Source: an alpha proteobacterium BAL199 (GTDB taxonomy: Bacteria; Pseudomonadota; Alphaproteobacteria; Thalassobaculales; Thalassobaculaceae). Taken from it: 64,000 bases of DNA. A program made the position numbers and the translations under genes. The notes below the pieces were generated by a model that saw only the letters and a program-made list of their open reading frames with translations, was not told the origin of the DNA and searched no databases. The DNA lies in the NCBI GenBank assembly GCA_000171835.1, contig ABHC01000004.1:62001-126000 (forward strand). The letters are read 5' to 3'. Of this stretch, positions 21,733 through 32,688 are shown piece by piece; within the stretch, counting starts at the first letter, position 1; each line of letters begins with the position of its first letter.

Positions 21733-21759
21733 TTAGCACTCACCCCCAGTGAGTGCCAG
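21733..21759 (-). promoter_or_regulatory. CIRCE operator (HrcA site) of groESL
   Basis: TTAGCACTC, nine bases, then GAGTGCCAG. Consensus is TTAGCACTC-N9-GAGTGCTAA, so one arm is perfect and the other matches seven of nine. It lies just downstream of the -10 box and 69 bases before the groES start, where HrcA would block transcription. Confidence 0.9.
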
Positions 21760-21760
21760 C

Positions 21761-21789
21761 GATGTAAGGACCTCGTGGCTCCAAGTCAA
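21761..21789 (-). promoter_or_regulatory. groESL promoter
   Basis: On the minus strand TTGACT (21789-21784), 17 bases, then TACATC (21766-21761). Good fit to a vegetative sigma promoter; its start point would fall inside the CIRCE element. Confidence 0.7.
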
Positions 21790-22016
21790 GGAGACTCACG
21801 ATTCCATCGCGGCAAATCGCTGAAAACCGGGCTTCGGTTTGCGGCATATGGGGCAATCCGTCCACGGTCCCTTGTGCGGCCGAGGCCACGGACTGGCAGC
21901 ACAGTCGGGTCAGTGCTGCTAATCCATTGATATATTTAATAAAAAATCTTGCGCGGGACGGCTTTCTACCAACATCCTTCAGTGGTTCAAGTGTCTCAAC
22001 CCCATGAGGGTCGTCC
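21790..22016. other. Intergenic region between groESL promoter and usg
   Basis: About 230 bases without a gene. It holds the presumed divergent promoter region for usg, including an AT-rich stretch near 21922-21950 (TTGATATATTTAATAAAAAA). No tRNA or terminator seen. Confidence 0.5.
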
Positions 22017-22280
22017 ATGCAGATCAACGCCCGTGACCTGTACCGGTATCGCCTCACCACCGCCGAGATTCTGTACCGCTTCCCCGACTTCCCCGGCCTG
22101 TTGCAGAGCTATCTGTGGCAGGACATGGACATCGCGCCGGATTTTCCAAGGCTGACCAGGTTCCTGCACTACTGGGAGCGCAACCTCGATGGCAAGCTGC
22201 ACACCGTGCGGATCGCCAACGCCGAACTGGTTCGTACGCAGGAACTCGGCTACGCGACCCACGATCTGCCGCTGCACTGA
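22017..22280 (+). CDS. usg: Usg-family protein
   Basis: 87 aa. The family core LTTAEILYRFPDFPGLLQSYLWQDMD and PDFPRLTRFLHYWERNLDGKLHTVRIA is complete. Usg proteins are small alphaproteobacterial proteins of unknown role, named for a position near tryptophan genes in some species; no trp gene is nearby here. Monocistronic, convergent with the ferredoxin gene (14 bases between stops). Confidence 0.88.
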   Translation: MQINARDLYRYRLTTAEILYRFPDFPGLLQSYLWQDMDIAPDFPRLTRFLHYWERNLDGKLHTVRIANAELVRTQELGYATHDLPLH

Positions 22281-22294
22281 GGGGGCCGGCAGGA

Positions 22295-23712
<1,418 letters not shown>

Positions 23713-23789
23713 TCACCGTGAGCCAGTGTAGGTATGCGAAGGATGCGGACGCCGCAAGTCTGCGGTCGCCGCGCTTTGTCACGGACGCG

Positions 23790-25136
23790 TCAACCGCCGA
23801 CGATCAGCGTGCGGATCACGCCCAGTCCTGCGGCTCCGGCCAGCACCAGCAGCATCGGGGCCTTCAGCCGCAGCAGGGCCACGGCGGCCAGGATGCTGAG
23901 CCCTATTGCCGCCAGGTCGACGCTTGCCCAGGCTGGGACGAACAGCCGCACCGGCCCCAGCCGGGTTTCGTCGACTTCGGCGAAGAACACGTGCAGCGCA
24001 AACCACACGCCGAGGTTCAGGACCACCCCGACCACCGCGGCGGTGATGGCCGACAACGCTGCGTCGAGCGCCTTGTTGCCGCGCAGCCGCTCGATGAACG
24101 GGGCGCCGAGGAAAATCCACAGGAAGCACGGCACGAACGTGACCCACACGGTCAGGGCCGCACCGGTCGCCCCGGCGACCAGGGGATCGAGCCCGCTGGC
24201 TCCGCGCCAGGCCGCCAGGAAGCCGACGAACTGGCCGACCAGGATCAGCGGCCCCGGCGTGGTCTCGGCCAGACCCAGGCCATCGAGCATCTCCCCGGGT
24301 GCCAGCCAGCCATAGCCCTCGACTGCCTCCTGGGCGATGTAGCCCAGAACCGCATAGGCGCCGCCGAACGTGACCACCGCCATCTTGCTGAAGAACAGAC
24401 CGATCCGGACGAACACGTCGTCGGGGCCGAGGATGGCGAACAGCAGGATCAGGGGTGCTGCCCAGAGTACAGCGCAGACCCCCGCCGCCGCGAAAGCGCC
24501 TGATGCACTGGTCGGCGGCAGGGTGTTCGTCACTGCCGCTCCGGCCGGGCCATGACTCGACCCGCCGGCCAGCAGGCCCGGCTGCAGCCGGTGGACCAGC
24601 GTCCCGATCGCCGCCGCGCCCAGCACGATGATCGGGAACGGCACCGCCAGGAAGAAGATCGCGACGAACGCCAGGACTGCGATCGATACCGCCGCCTGTG
24701 ACTTGAGCGCACGCCTGCCGATCCGCAGCACCGCCTCGACCACGACCACCAGCACGGCGGCCTTGATGCCGAAGAATGCCGCCCCGACCAGGGCCAGGTC
24801 GGCGTATCCGGCGTACAGGGTGGCGAGCGCCAGCATGACGAAAGCGCCGGGCAGGATGAACAGCACACCGGCGACTACTCCGCCGCGCACCCCGTGCAGC
24901 AGCCAGCCGACATAGGTGGCGAGCTGCTGGGCCTCGGGTCCCGGCAGGAGCATGCAGTAGTTCAGGGCGTGCAGGAACCGGCCCTCGTCGATCCACCGCT
25001 TCTCCTCGACCAGAGTGCGGTGCATCAGCGCGATCTGGCCGGCCGGCCCGCCGAAGCTCAGCAGGCCGATCCGCAGCCAGGTGCGGGTCGCCTCACTGAA
25101 CCCGACGATCGGAGCCGTGCCATCGAGAGCGGTCAT
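23790..25136 (-). CDS. chrA: Chromate transporter ChrA
   Basis: 448 aa, many membrane helices, duplicated chromate-transporter halves. The N-terminal half carries WLRIGLLSFGGPAGQIALMH and LLPGPEAQQLATYVGW; the second half repeats the pattern with FFSKMAVVTFGGAYAVLGYI and ETTPGPLILVGQFVGF. ChrA exports chromate across the inner membrane. It overlaps the stop of the ChrB-like gene by 4 bases, so the two form one operon. Confidence 0.94.
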   Translation of the reverse strand: MTALDGTAPIVGFSEATRTWLRIGLLSFGGPAGQIALMHRTLVEEKRWIDEGRFLHALNYCMLLPGPEAQQLATYVGWLLHGVRGGVVAGVLFILPGAFVMLALATLYAGYADLALVGAAFFGIKAAVLVVVVEAVLRIGRRALKSQAAVSIAVLAFVAIFFLAVPFPIIVLGAAAIGTLVHRLQPGLLAGGSSHGPAGAAVTNTLPPTSASGAFAAAGVCAVLWAAPLILLFAILGPDDVFVRIGLFFSKMAVVTFGGAYAVLGYIAQEAVEGYGWLAPGEMLDGLGLAETTPGPLILVGQFVGFLAAWRGASGLDPLVAGATGAALTVWVTFVPCFLWIFLGAPFIERLRGNKALDAALSAITAAVVGVVLNLGVWFALHVFFAEVDETRLGPVRLFVPAWASVDLAAIGLSILAAVALLRLKAPMLLVLAGAAGLGVIRTLIVGG

Positions 25137-25984
25137 CGTGCCGCCCCCGCAACGACGCTCGGCGTGCCAGCCGCCGCCGGCCAGTTGTGGGTCTCGGCCG
25201 CGGCGAACCGCGCCCAGGCGTACAGCGAATCGTACAACACGCTGCCTAGCCGCAGTGCCTCCTGGTCGTCGGTGGTCGACGCCGAGATGCCGAGCGACAG
25301 CGCCAGCAGCCCGGCTGCTTCCGGCGCCAGGTCGGGCCGGCCGGTGTCGGCGCCGCGGATGATGGTGGCCAACCGCAGCAGCGCCGGATCAGTTACGCCA
25401 TAGGCGGCGATCAGGGTGTCGAAGCTGCAGGTGGCACCGATGTGGGTGAGTTCGACGTCGGGGATGTCGAACGGCACGGCCCGCAATTCCACGGCGGCAT
25501 CGCGCACCCACTCTGCCTCGACATAGTGGATCTCGGCGCGGCGGTCGACGAACCGCCTGATGAACCACGGGCAGGCGATGCGGTCGATCTTCGGCCGCTC
25601 GCGGGTGACCCAGCGGCTGGCATCGCTGGCGGTCGGATCGCACCAGTCCGGCCGCTTGGCGACCACCGGTCCGCCGGCAGCCTTCCAGCTCTCGATGCCG
25701 CCCGCCAGATAGCGGGCGTCGACGCCGGCCAAGCGCAGCCGGCTCGCGGCACTCTGGCCAACCTGGTGGCCGTAGACGCAGTACGCGACCACCGGCACGC
25801 CCGCTGGCAGATCGCCGATCCAGGCATCGACCGCCAGATGATCGCGCCAGATCGCCGTCGGCAGCACGCGGTCGTCGGCGTCGAACACCGGGCGTCGACG
25901 CACGTCGACGATCACCGGGGCGTTCGCGCCGCCGATCAGGGGGAGAAGATCTTCAGATGTGATTGAGAGTCCGGACGAGCCCAT
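25133..25984 (-). CDS. Rhodanese-ChrB fusion protein (chromate resistance)
   Basis: 283 aa; ATG preceded by GGGAGG. Residues 1-115 are a rhodanese domain (VIVDVRRRPVFDADDRVLP) with active-site loop AYCVYGHQVGQSAA. Residues 116-275 match the ChrB C-terminal domain: KIDRIACPWFIRRFVDRRAEI, then HIGATCSFDTLIAAYG and IIRGADTGRPDLAPEA. ChrB proteins regulate or assist chromate export; the sulfurtransferase part may act in sulfur or chromate handling, which is inference. Coupled to chrA. Confidence 0.9.
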   Translation of the reverse strand: MGSSGLSITSEDLLPLIGGANAPVIVDVRRRPVFDADDRVLPTAIWRDHLAVDAWIGDLPAGVPVVAYCVYGHQVGQSAASRLRLAGVDARYLAGGIESWKAAGGPVVAKRPDWCDPTASDASRWVTRERPKIDRIACPWFIRRFVDRRAEIHYVEAEWVRDAAVELRAVPFDIPDVELTHIGATCSFDTLIAAYGVTDPALLRLATIIRGADTGRPDLAPEAAGLLALSLGISASTTDDQEALRLGSVLYDSLYAWARFAAAETHNWPAAAGTPSVVAGAAR

Positions 25985-26111
25985 TGCTCAACCTCCCTTC
26001 CGGAAGTGTCGAGCGGTGCTTGGGCATCTGCCTTGGGATGAGCCGGGAGACCGCATCACCCCGACGCCGATACAGATACGTCTCGGCAACGGGGTTTGCA
26101 AGAGGGTCGAA

Positions 26112-26642
26112 TCAGGACCCGTCGTAGACCGTGACGGTGAGTATCCGGTCGACGGTCAGGCCGTCGCTCGACAGCGGCATGTCGACGCTCTCGGACCGGA
26201 TGTAGTCCTTTGACGCGTAGTGCGCGGTGCCCAGGATCCGTACCGGCCGCCGGTGCTCGATCACCCACAGCGGACCGACGGTCAACTCCTCGAAGGCGCG
26301 AGCGTCGTAGATCTCATCCCAGTAGCGCCCGGTCATGTCCCGGTCGACCACGCTGGTGATGTGGGTCCCGATCAACCGCCAGCGCAGCCGGAACGCCGGC
26401 TGATACTCCAAATCCATCAGCAGCAGGTGCGGCAACAGCCGAATAGGCAGCTTGACGGCATCGATGTCCGCCGGCGCCGGCATGGTGCGGGCGCCGCGCA
26501 GGCGGTCCCAGGTCTCCAGTGCCAATGCCACCATCGGGCTCTCGACCCGCAGATCCGGATCGACCGTCAGGGCGATGGTGTCCAGGAAGGATCGAGCGTT
26601 CTCGCTCTGTCGCTGAGGCTTCATACCGGTTTCTTCCGACAT
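26112..26642 (-). CDS. PAS_5-like sensor protein (second in window)
   Basis: 176 aa from the ATG at 26642; a second ATG six codons in is also plausible. A single PAS-like domain: ALETWDRLRGARTMPAPADIDAVKLPIRLLPHLLLMDL, then FRLRWRLIGTHITSVVDRDMTG and strands VRILGTAHYASKDY and ESVDMPLSSDG. The arrangement (W, P-A-x-x-D-I-D, R-x-R-x-x-G-T) is the same as in the protein at 18889. No output domain. Function unknown; probably a cytoplasmic sensory or scaffold protein. Confidence 0.72.
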   Translation of the reverse strand: MSEETGMKPQRQSENARSFLDTIALTVDPDLRVESPMVALALETWDRLRGARTMPAPADIDAVKLPIRLLPHLLLMDLEYQPAFRLRWRLIGTHITSVVDRDMTGRYWDEIYDARAFEELTVGPLWVIEHRRPVRILGTAHYASKDYIRSESVDMPLSSDGLTVDRILTVTVYDGS

Positions 26643-26783
26643 GTCTGGTATGTGGGCTTCGCCTCACCCTCCTATAAGGCGTGGAAGAACAGCACGGCGC
26701 AATCGTCGGAATTCACGTAGCTCCGGGGGCTGGGCGGTCGCTTTCTTGACGGCGGCCGCGCATGATTGCCGCAAGCGTGGCGG

Positions 26784-26990
26784 TTACCGGCGCACGACAT
26801 CCAGAGTCGCCAGAAAGCCCCGAACTGTTGCATTAAACGGCGCCAGGACGTCGATCAGATCGGCATATTCGGTGGCCGACTCGGCCATACCCGGCACGAT
26901 CAGCAGCGGGGCCAGATCGTGCCCGCCACCGCTGTCGATGGCATGCAATCGAACGTCGTCGTTCTGCAGGAACATCTCGGTCACGGCCAT
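26784..26990 (-). pseudogene. Fragment of an alpha/beta-hydrolase gene
   Basis: 68 codons. The first 45 residues resemble the start of an alpha/beta hydrolase: HAIDSGGGHDLAPLLIVPGM carries the oxyanion-loop strand, followed by SATEYADLIDVLAP. The following residues do not match a hydrolase and the frame stops at 26784; the nucleophile elbow GxSxG, the acid and the His are not found downstream on either side. Probably a decayed gene; a short genuine ORF cannot be excluded. Confidence 0.5.
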
Positions 26991-27129
26991 GGAGTCGGCA
27001 TTCCCTCGCGAGCCCCAGATATCCTATGGTCAAACGCGGTCGGCACTCCATATAGTCTGCTGGATTGACGGTGCCCTGTGCGGCAGGCCTTGGGGTCGGC
27101 ATTGCGCGGGTGACCCCGACTCACTTCGG

Positions 27130-27157
27130 TTGACACGCAATCGCGCCTGCGTATAGT
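27130..27157 (+). promoter_or_regulatory. rplU-rpmA promoter
   Basis: TTGACA (27130-27135), 16 bases, TATAGT (27152-27157): a near-consensus vegetative promoter 61 bases before the rplU start, fitting high ribosomal-protein expression. Confidence 0.85.
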
Positions 27158-27218
27158 GCCGCCTCCGCAGCGGGCCGGTGGGCGGCGCGTGCGATCCTTA
27201 TTTGCCAGGACTGAGCCG

Positions 27219-27536
27219 ATGTACGCAGTCGTGAAAACCGGCGGCAAGCAATACAAGGTCGCCTCGGGCGACGTGATCAGGGTCGAAAAGCTTGAAGCCG
27301 ACGCCGGCGCTACCATCGAGCTCGACCAGGTGTTGATGGTTGGCGACGAGACCAAGGTCACGGTCGGCGTTCCGATCGTTGCCGGCGCCAAGGTGGCTGC
27401 CGAGGTTCTCGAGCAGGCCAAGGGCCCGAAGGTCATCACCTTCAAGAAGCGTCGCCGCAAGAATTCGCGGCGCACCCGTGGCCACCGCCAGCAGCTTACC
27501 GTGCTGCGCGTGACTGGAATCACTGCGGGCGCCTGA
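27219..27536 (+). CDS. rplU: 50S ribosomal protein L21 (bL21)
   Basis: 105 aa, starting [18 protein letters not shown]. Core strand [18 protein letters not shown] and the basic rRNA-binding segment [17 protein letters not shown] are present. It binds 23S rRNA in the large subunit. First gene of the rplU-rpmA operon; rpmA follows after 27 bases. Confidence 0.98.
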   Translation: MYAVVKTGGKQYKVASGDVIRVEKLEADAGATIELDQVLMVGDETKVTVGVPIVAGAKVAAEVLEQAKGPKVITFKKRRRKNSRRTRGHRQQLTVLRVTGITAGA

Positions 27537-27563
27537 GCGGCCGCGGTTTAAGGAGATCGATCG

Positions 27564-27836
27564 ATGGCGCATAAGAAAGCCGGTGGTAGCTCCCGCAACG
27601 GGCGCGATTCCGAGGGCCGCCGCCTCGGCGTGAAGAAGTTCGGTGGCGAGTCCGTCATTCCGGGCAACATCATCATTCGCCAGCGCGGCACCAAGGTGCA
27701 TCCGGGTGTCAACGTCGGCATCGGCCGGGATCATACGATCTTCGCCACTGCAGAGGGCCGGGTGGAATTCCGCAAGACCCGCGACCGCACCTATGTTGGC
27801 GTGGTTGCGGCTGCTGCTGAGGCGCCGGCCGAGTAA
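27564..27836 (+). CDS. rpmA: 50S ribosomal protein L27 (bL27)
   Basis: 90 aa, ATG with AAGGAG upstream. The N-terminus [20 protein letters not shown] reaches the peptidyl-transferase centre and is of the type that needs no N-terminal processing. [19 protein letters not shown] is the conserved core. Followed by a strong terminator. Confidence 0.98.
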   Translation: MAHKKAGGSSRNGRDSEGRRLGVKKFGGESVIPGNIIIRQRGTKVHPGVNVGIGRDHTIFATAEGRVEFRKTRDRTYVGVVAAAAEAPAE

Positions 27837-27863
27837 GCCGTCCCCGAGTGCGGGACGGCACGG

Positions 27864-27892
27864 AAAGGGAACGGACTTCCGTTCCCTTTTTT
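27864..27892 (+). terminator. Rho-independent terminator after rpmA
   Basis: Stem GGGAACGG / CCGTTCCC with a 4-base loop, extended by A:T pairs and ending in TTTTTT; 27 bases after the rpmA stop. Confidence 0.93.
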
Positions 27893-27951
27893 CGTGCCTG
27901 CGGACCGGGTATCACCGATAGGGTGCCGCCCGCGGGGAAGGAGGTCCCCCG

Positions 27952-29007
27952 ATGAAATTTCTCGACCAATCCAAGGTGTTCATAAAAAGCGGCGACGGCG
28001 GTAACGGCTGTCTCAGCTTCCGGCGCGAGGCGTTCATTGAGTTCGGCGGGCCGGACGGCGGTGATGGCGGGCGTGGCGGTGACGTCATCGTCGAGTGCGT
28101 CGCCGCGCTCAACACCCTGATCGATTTCCGCTACCAGCAGCACTTCAAGGCCCAGAGCGGGCGCCCCGGCATGGGCCGCAACATGAGCGGCGCCGGCGGC
28201 AAGGACATCGTCGTGCGCGTGCCGATCGGCACCCAGATCTGGGACGAGGAATACCAGAACCTGCTGCTCGACATGACCGTGCCCGGCCAGCGCGTGGCGC
28301 TGGCCAAGGGCGGCGACGGTGGCTACGGCAACGCCCGATTCAAGTCGTCGACCAACCAGGCGCCGCGCAAGACCCTGCCAGGCTGGCCCGGAACCGAGTT
28401 CTGGATCTGGCTGCGACTCAAGCTGATCGCCGATTCCGGGCTGGTCGGCCTGCCGAACGCCGGCAAGTCGACGTTCCTGGCCGCGGTGACTGCCGCCAAG
28501 CCGAAGATCGCCGACTACCCGTTCACCACCCTGCATCCCGGCCTTGGCGTCGTGCGAATCGACAATGACGAATTGGTGCTGGCCGACATTCCGGGCCTGA
28601 TCGAAGGCGCGCACGAAGGTGCCGGGCTGGGCGACCGGTTCCTGGGGCACGTTGAGCGGTGCGCCGCCATCCTGCATCTGGTCGACGGCACCGGCGAGGA
28701 TCCGATCGGGGCCTGGCGCACGGTGCGGGCCGAGTTGGAAGCCTATGAAGGCGGCCTTGCCGAAAAGACCGAGATTCTGGCGATCAGCAAGATCGACGCC
28801 ATGCGTGACGAGGACGTGCAGGCGCTGAAGGACCTGTTCGTCGAGGAGATCGGCATCGAGCCGATGGCGGTCTCCGGTGCCTCCGGTGCTGGAACCCGCG
28901 CGGTGCTGCGCCGGATCATGACCCATGTGCAGGCGGCCCGCACCGGCCAACCGGCACCCGGCGAGGAGCCGGTCATCGCGGCCGGAGCGCCGGAATGGAC
29001 GCCCTGA
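27952..29007 (+). CDS. obgE: GTPase ObgE/CgtA
   Basis: 351 aa, GGAGG upstream. The N-terminal Obg domain (about 1-158) is glycine-rich ([26 protein letters not shown]). The GTPase domain follows with P-loop GLPNAGKST, switch [10 protein letters not shown]3 [16 protein letters not shown] and SKID as the G4 motif. It associates with the 50S subunit and helps late ribosome assembly and the stringent response. Overlaps proB by 13 bases. Confidence 0.97.
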   Translation: MKFLDQSKVFIKSGDGGNGCLSFRREAFIEFGGPDGGDGGRGGDVIVECVAALNTLIDFRYQQHFKAQSGRPGMGRNMSGAGGKDIVVRVPIGTQIWDEEYQNLLLDMTVPGQRVALAKGGDGGYGNARFKSSTNQAPRKTLPGWPGTEFWIWLRLKLIADSGLVGLPNAGKSTFLAAVTAAKPKIADYPFTTLHPGLGVVRIDNDELVLADIPGLIEGAHEGAGLGDRFLGHVERCAAILHLVDGTGEDPIGAWRTVRAELEAYEGGLAEKTEILAISKIDAMRDEDVQALKDLFVEEIGIEPMAVSGASGAGTRAVLRRIMTHVQAARTGQPAPGEEPVIAAGAPEWTP

Positions 29008-30179
29008 CCGACGCACGGTCGGCGACAATCGGGTCGTCGGCGACCGTTTCCTCCCTGACCGATGCCCGTCGCCTGGTCGTCAAGATCGGGTCGGCCCTGC
29101 TGGTTGATGACCGCAGCGGCAGCATCCGCCGGGAATGGCTGGACGCACTGATGGACGACGTCGCCGGGCTGCGCCAGCGTGGGATCGAGGTGCTGATCGT
29201 CTCCTCGGGCGCCATCGCGCTCGGCCGCCGCCATCTGGGTATCGGGCAGACCCGCCCGAAGCTGGAGGAGAAGCAGGCGGCCGCCGCTGTCGGACAGATC
29301 ATCCTGGCCCACGCCTATCAGGAATCCCTGGCCCGCCACGGCCTGACGGTTGCCCAGATCCTGCTGTCGCCGGACGACACCGAGCAGCGCCGCCGCCACC
29401 TGAACGCGCGCGCAACGATCGCCACACTGCTGTCGCTCGGCGCCGTCCCAGTGATCAACGAGAACGACACGGTGGCGACTGCCGAGATCCGGTTCGGCGA
29501 CAACGACCGGCTGGGTGCCCGGGTCGCCCAGATGGCCAGCGCCGACACCCTGATCCTGCTGTCCGACATCGACGGGCTGTACACCGCCGACCCGCGCCGC
29601 GACCCGACCGCGACGCATCTGCCATTGGTCGAGGGGGTGACGCCGGAGGTCGAGGCGATGGCCGGTTCCGCCGGTACCGGCTATGCGTCGGGCGGCATGG
29701 TCACCAAGCTGGCCGCTGCCAAGATCGCCGCCTCGGCCGGTTGCCGCATGGCGATCGCCAGCGGCCGTGAGACCAACCCTATTGCCCGTCTGGAAGCCGG
29801 TGCGCGTTGTACCTGGTTCGCCGCACCGGCCAGCCCGCTGACCGCCCGCAAGCGCTGGATCGCCGGCAGCCTGGCGCCTAAGGGTCGGCTGGTCCTGGAT
29901 GCCGGCGCCGCCCGCGCGCTGCTGGCCTCCAAGAGCCTGTTGCCGGCCGGCGTGACCGGGGTCGACGGCGGGTTCGAGCGTGGCGATCTGGTCACCCTGC
30001 ACGGCCCGGACGGGATCGAGCTCGGACGCGGCCTGGTGGCCTACGGCGCCGACGACGCCAGTCAGATCGTCGGTCGGAAATCCCGTGAAATCGAATCGGT
30101 CCTCGGCTACCGTGGCCGCGACGAGATCGTCCACCGCGACGATCTGGTTCTCACCGGAGCGGCGGGAGACGAGCCATGA
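28995..30179 (+). CDS. proB: Glutamate 5-kinase
   Basis: 394 aa. Amino-acid kinase domain: [50 protein letters not shown] and [16 protein letters not shown]-terminal PUA domain ([20 protein letters not shown]) is present, as in E. coli ProB. It phosphorylates glutamate in the first step of proline synthesis. The first 25 residues are a poorly conserved extension that overlaps obgE; a later start is possible. Overlaps proA by 4 bases. Confidence 0.96.
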   Translation: MDALTDARSATIGSSATVSSLTDARRLVVKIGSALLVDDRSGSIRREWLDALMDDVAGLRQRGIEVLIVSSGAIALGRRHLGIGQTRPKLEEKQAAAAVGQIILAHAYQESLARHGLTVAQILLSPDDTEQRRRHLNARATIATLLSLGAVPVINENDTVATAEIRFGDNDRLGARVAQMASADTLILLSDIDGLYTADPRRDPTATHLPLVEGVTPEVEAMAGSAGTGYASGGMVTKLAAAKIAASAGCRMAIASGRETNPIARLEAGARCTWFAAPASPLTARKRWIAGSLAPKGRLVLDAGAARALLASKSLLPAGVTGVDGGFERGDLVTLHGPDGIELGRGLVAYGADDASQIVGRKSREIESVLGYRGRDEIVHRDDLVLTGAAGDEP

Positions 30180-31477
30180 CGCTCGCCGAGGCCATCAGCA
30201 CGACGGCAACGACCGAACCCGAGGATGTGGCGGCGGCGATGCTGGCCATCGGCCAGCGGGCGCGGACGGCATCGGCCGGACTGGCCCTGGCACCGACCGC
30301 CGCGAAGAACGCTGCCCTGCGCGGTGCCGCGGCGGCGATGCGCCAGGACGTGGACCGCATTCTGACGGCGAACGCCGAGGATGTGGCGGCGGCGCGCGCC
30401 AAAGGCCAGCGCGAGTCGATGATCGACCGGCTGGTGCTCGACCCCCCGCGGATCGACGGTATTGCATCCGGGCTCGAGGCGATTGCCGAACTGGCCGATC
30501 CGGTCGGCGCGGTGATGGCCGAATGGACCCGGCCGAACGGCCTGCGGTTCGAGCGGCGGCGGGTGCCGCTGGGGGTGATCGGGATCATCTACGAGTCGCG
30601 CCCGAACGTGACCGCGGACGCCGGCGGGCTGTGCCTGAAGTCGGGCAACGCGGCGATCCTGCGCGGCGGTTCGGAGAGTTTCCATTCCTCGGGTGCCTTG
30701 GTTGCGGCTATGCACGCCGGATTGCTAGAGGCTGGCTTGAGCGTTGATGCCATCCAACTGGTGCCGACCCGCGACCGCGCGGCCGTCGGGCACCTGCTGC
30801 GGATGGCGGAGTATGTCGACGTGATCGTGCCGCGCGGCGGCCGGTCTCTGATCGAGCGGGTGCAGGCCGAGAGCCGGGTTCCGGTGTTTGCCCATCTGGA
30901 AGGGCTGTGCCACGTCTATGTCGACGGCGCCGCCGACCCGGACAAGGCGGTGGCGATCGCCGTCAACGCCAAGATGCGCCGCACCAGCGTGTGCGGGGCG
31001 GCCGAGACCCTGCTGGTCGACCGTGCTGCAGCGCCCGACCTGCTGCCGCGTCTGGCGTCGGCCCTGCAGGACGCCGGCTGCGCGCTGCGCGGCGATGCGG
31101 CGGCCCGTGAGTTGGTTGCATCGATGGAGCCTGCGACCGAAGCCGACTGGTCGACCGAGTACCTGGACGCGGTGCTGTCGGTCGCGGTGGTCGACGGGGT
31201 CGGCGGTGCGGTCGCCCACATCAACCGCTGGGGCTCGCACCACACCGACTCGATCGTGACCGAGGATTCTGGGGCAGCCGAGCGCTTCCTGAACGAGGTC
31301 GACAGCGCCATCGTGCTGCACAACGCCTCGACCCAGTTCGCCGATGGCGGCGAGTTCGGGATGGGAGCCGAGATCGGCATCTCGACCGGACGGATGCACG
31401 CCCGAGGCCCGGTCGGAGCCGAACAGCTCACCAGCTTCAAATACGTGGTGCGCGGGGACGGCCAGATCCGCCCGTGA
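30176..31477 (+). CDS. proA: Gamma-glutamyl phosphate reductase
   Basis: 433 aa, aldehyde-dehydrogenase fold. [20 protein letters not shown] and [13 protein letters not shown] bind NADPH; the catalytic Cys is in [15 protein letters not shown]; the C-terminal [20 protein letters not shown] is the family signature. It makes glutamate-5-semialdehyde, the second step of proline synthesis. ATGA overlap with proB and GTGA overlap with nadD. Confidence 0.97.
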   Translation: MTLAEAISTTATTEPEDVAAAMLAIGQRARTASAGLALAPTAAKNAALRGAAAAMRQDVDRILTANAEDVAAARAKGQRESMIDRLVLDPPRIDGIASGLEAIAELADPVGAVMAEWTRPNGLRFERRRVPLGVIGIIYESRPNVTADAGGLCLKSGNAAILRGGSESFHSSGALVAAMHAGLLEAGLSVDAIQLVPTRDRAAVGHLLRMAEYVDVIVPRGGRSLIERVQAESRVPVFAHLEGLCHVYVDGAADPDKAVAIAVNAKMRRTSVCGAAETLLVDRAAAPDLLPRLASALQDAGCALRGDAAARELVASMEPATEADWSTEYLDAVLSVAVVDGVGGAVAHINRWGSHHTDSIVTEDSGAAERFLNEVDSAIVLHNASTQFADGGEFGMGAEIGISTGRMHARGPVGAEQLTSFKYVVRGDGQIRP

Positions 31478-32199
31478 CCCTGTTCGCGCCCCTTCGCCCG
31501 GCTTCCGGTACCCCGCTTCCCGCTGACAGTCGCACTCCGCTGTTCGCCAGGGTGCGTCCGCACGCCCTGCGCATGCCGGCCAGCGACGCGCCAGCGGTGC
31601 CGGCCAACGGCGCCGATCGGCGCCGGATCAGCGTCGGACTGATGGGCGGGTCGTTCAACCCGGCGCACGCCGGGCACCTTCATGTCGCGGAAATGGCTTT
31701 TCGCACCCTGGACGTCGACGAGGTCTGGTGGCTGGTCAGCCCGCAGAATCCGCTGAAGTCGCGCGATGGTATGGCGCCATTTCAGGCGCGGATGGCGTCG
31801 GCGCACCGGATGGCGCGGCACCCGCGCATCCGGGTGCGTGACGTCGAGGTGCGGCTGGGCACGCATTTCACCGCCGACACCCTGGTGGAGCTGCGCCGGC
31901 GCTGCCCGCACATCCGCTTCGTGTGGATTATGGGGGCCGACAACCTGATCGGCTTCCACCGGTGGGAGCGATGGTCACTGATCTTTCACAGCGTCGCCGT
32001 TGCGGTTTTCGACCGGCCTTCCTATTCTTTAAGGGCGTTGGCGAGTCGGGCAGCACACCGATTCGGTCGGTTCCGGATCCCGTCGAAGGCGGCCCGGACC
32101 CTGGCCCATAGGCGTCTCCCGGCCTGGGTGTTTCTTCACACCCGTCGGCATCCGGCTTCCGCCACCCAGATACGGGAGGCTGCCGGGGCCGGAGTGTGA
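31474..32199 (+). CDS. nadD: Nicotinate-nucleotide adenylyltransferase
   Basis: 241 aa from the GTG overlapping the proA stop. The first 50 residues are a variable extension; the enzyme core starts at [20 protein letters not shown] (GGxFxPxHxGH). LVSPQNPLK and [12 protein letters not shown] (ISxTxIR-like) complete the nucleotidyltransferase motifs. It converts NaMN to deamido-NAD. The order proB-proA-nadD-rsfS-rlmH is common in alphaproteobacteria. Confidence 0.95.
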   Translation: MTLFAPLRPASGTPLPADSRTPLFARVRPHALRMPASDAPAVPANGADRRRISVGLMGGSFNPAHAGHLHVAEMAFRTLDVDEVWWLVSPQNPLKSRDGMAPFQARMASAHRMARHPRIRVRDVEVRLGTHFTADTLVELRRRCPHIRFVWIMGADNLIGFHRWERWSLIFHSVAVAVFDRPSYSLRALASRAAHRFGRFRIPSKAARTLAHRRLPAWVFLHTRRHPASATQIREAAGAGV

Positions 32200-32258
32200 A
32201 GAGCCCAACGAACGGAGACGACGGTTGCGGCGTGGTCGCAACCGATAGGACTGACGCG

Positions 32259-32265
32259 AAAGGAG
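32259..32265 (+). promoter_or_regulatory. rsfS: Ribosome-binding site of rsfS without a conventional start codon
   Basis: AAAGGAG. The codons at normal distance in the rsfS frame are ATC (32269) and ATA (32272), with no ATG, GTG or TTG in frame until 32320. See the rsfS entry. Confidence 0.5.
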
Positions 32266-32271
32266 CGCATC

Positions 32272-32682
32272 ATATCTCACCTTGAAACTCCCTCCGAGGG
32301 AGAGAGCCTTCTCGATCTGGTGACCAAGTCGCTGGATGATGACAAGGCCGAGGACATCGTCGCCATTGATTTGGCGAACAAGTCCTCCATCGGCGACCAC
32401 ATGGTGATCGCCACGGGCCGTTCGGCCCGGCAGGTCGCGGCGATGGCCGACCACCTCGTTTCCAAGCTGAAGGACAAGGGCGTGAAGCACGTCTCGGTCG
32501 AAGGACTGCGGCAGGGCGACTGGGCCTTGATCGACGCCGGCGACGTGATCGTGCATCTGTTCCGTCCGGAGGTCCGTGACTTCTACGGCCTGGAAAAGAT
32601 GTGGGGCGCGCAACCGCCGCCGACGCAGACGGTCACGCTCGGCGAGGACATGGTTACCGAGCGCGCCTTCGCGCACGCCTGA
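32272..32682 (+). CDS. rsfS: Ribosomal silencing factor RsfS
   Basis: 136 codons from the proposed start at 32272; 120 aa from the first conventional start, GTG at 32320. The region just before that GTG reads SLLDLV, matching the first helix that RsfS proteins conserve ahead of SLDDDKAEDIVAIDL, so translation probably begins upstream, at ATA 32272 or ATC 32269 behind AAAGGAG. The core KSSIGDHMVIATGRSARQV and QGDWALIDAGDVIVHLF is complete. RsfS binds bL14 and keeps 50S and 30S subunits apart in starvation. The same frame is open back to the nadD stop at 32199. Confidence 0.88.
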   Translation: MSHLETPSEGESLLDLVTKSLDDDKAEDIVAIDLANKSSIGDHMVIATGRSARQVAAMADHLVSKLKDKGVKHVSVEGLRQGDWALIDAGDVIVHLFRPEVRDFYGLEKMWGAQPPPTQTVTLGEDMVTERAFAHA

Positions 32683-32688
32683 TCGGGC

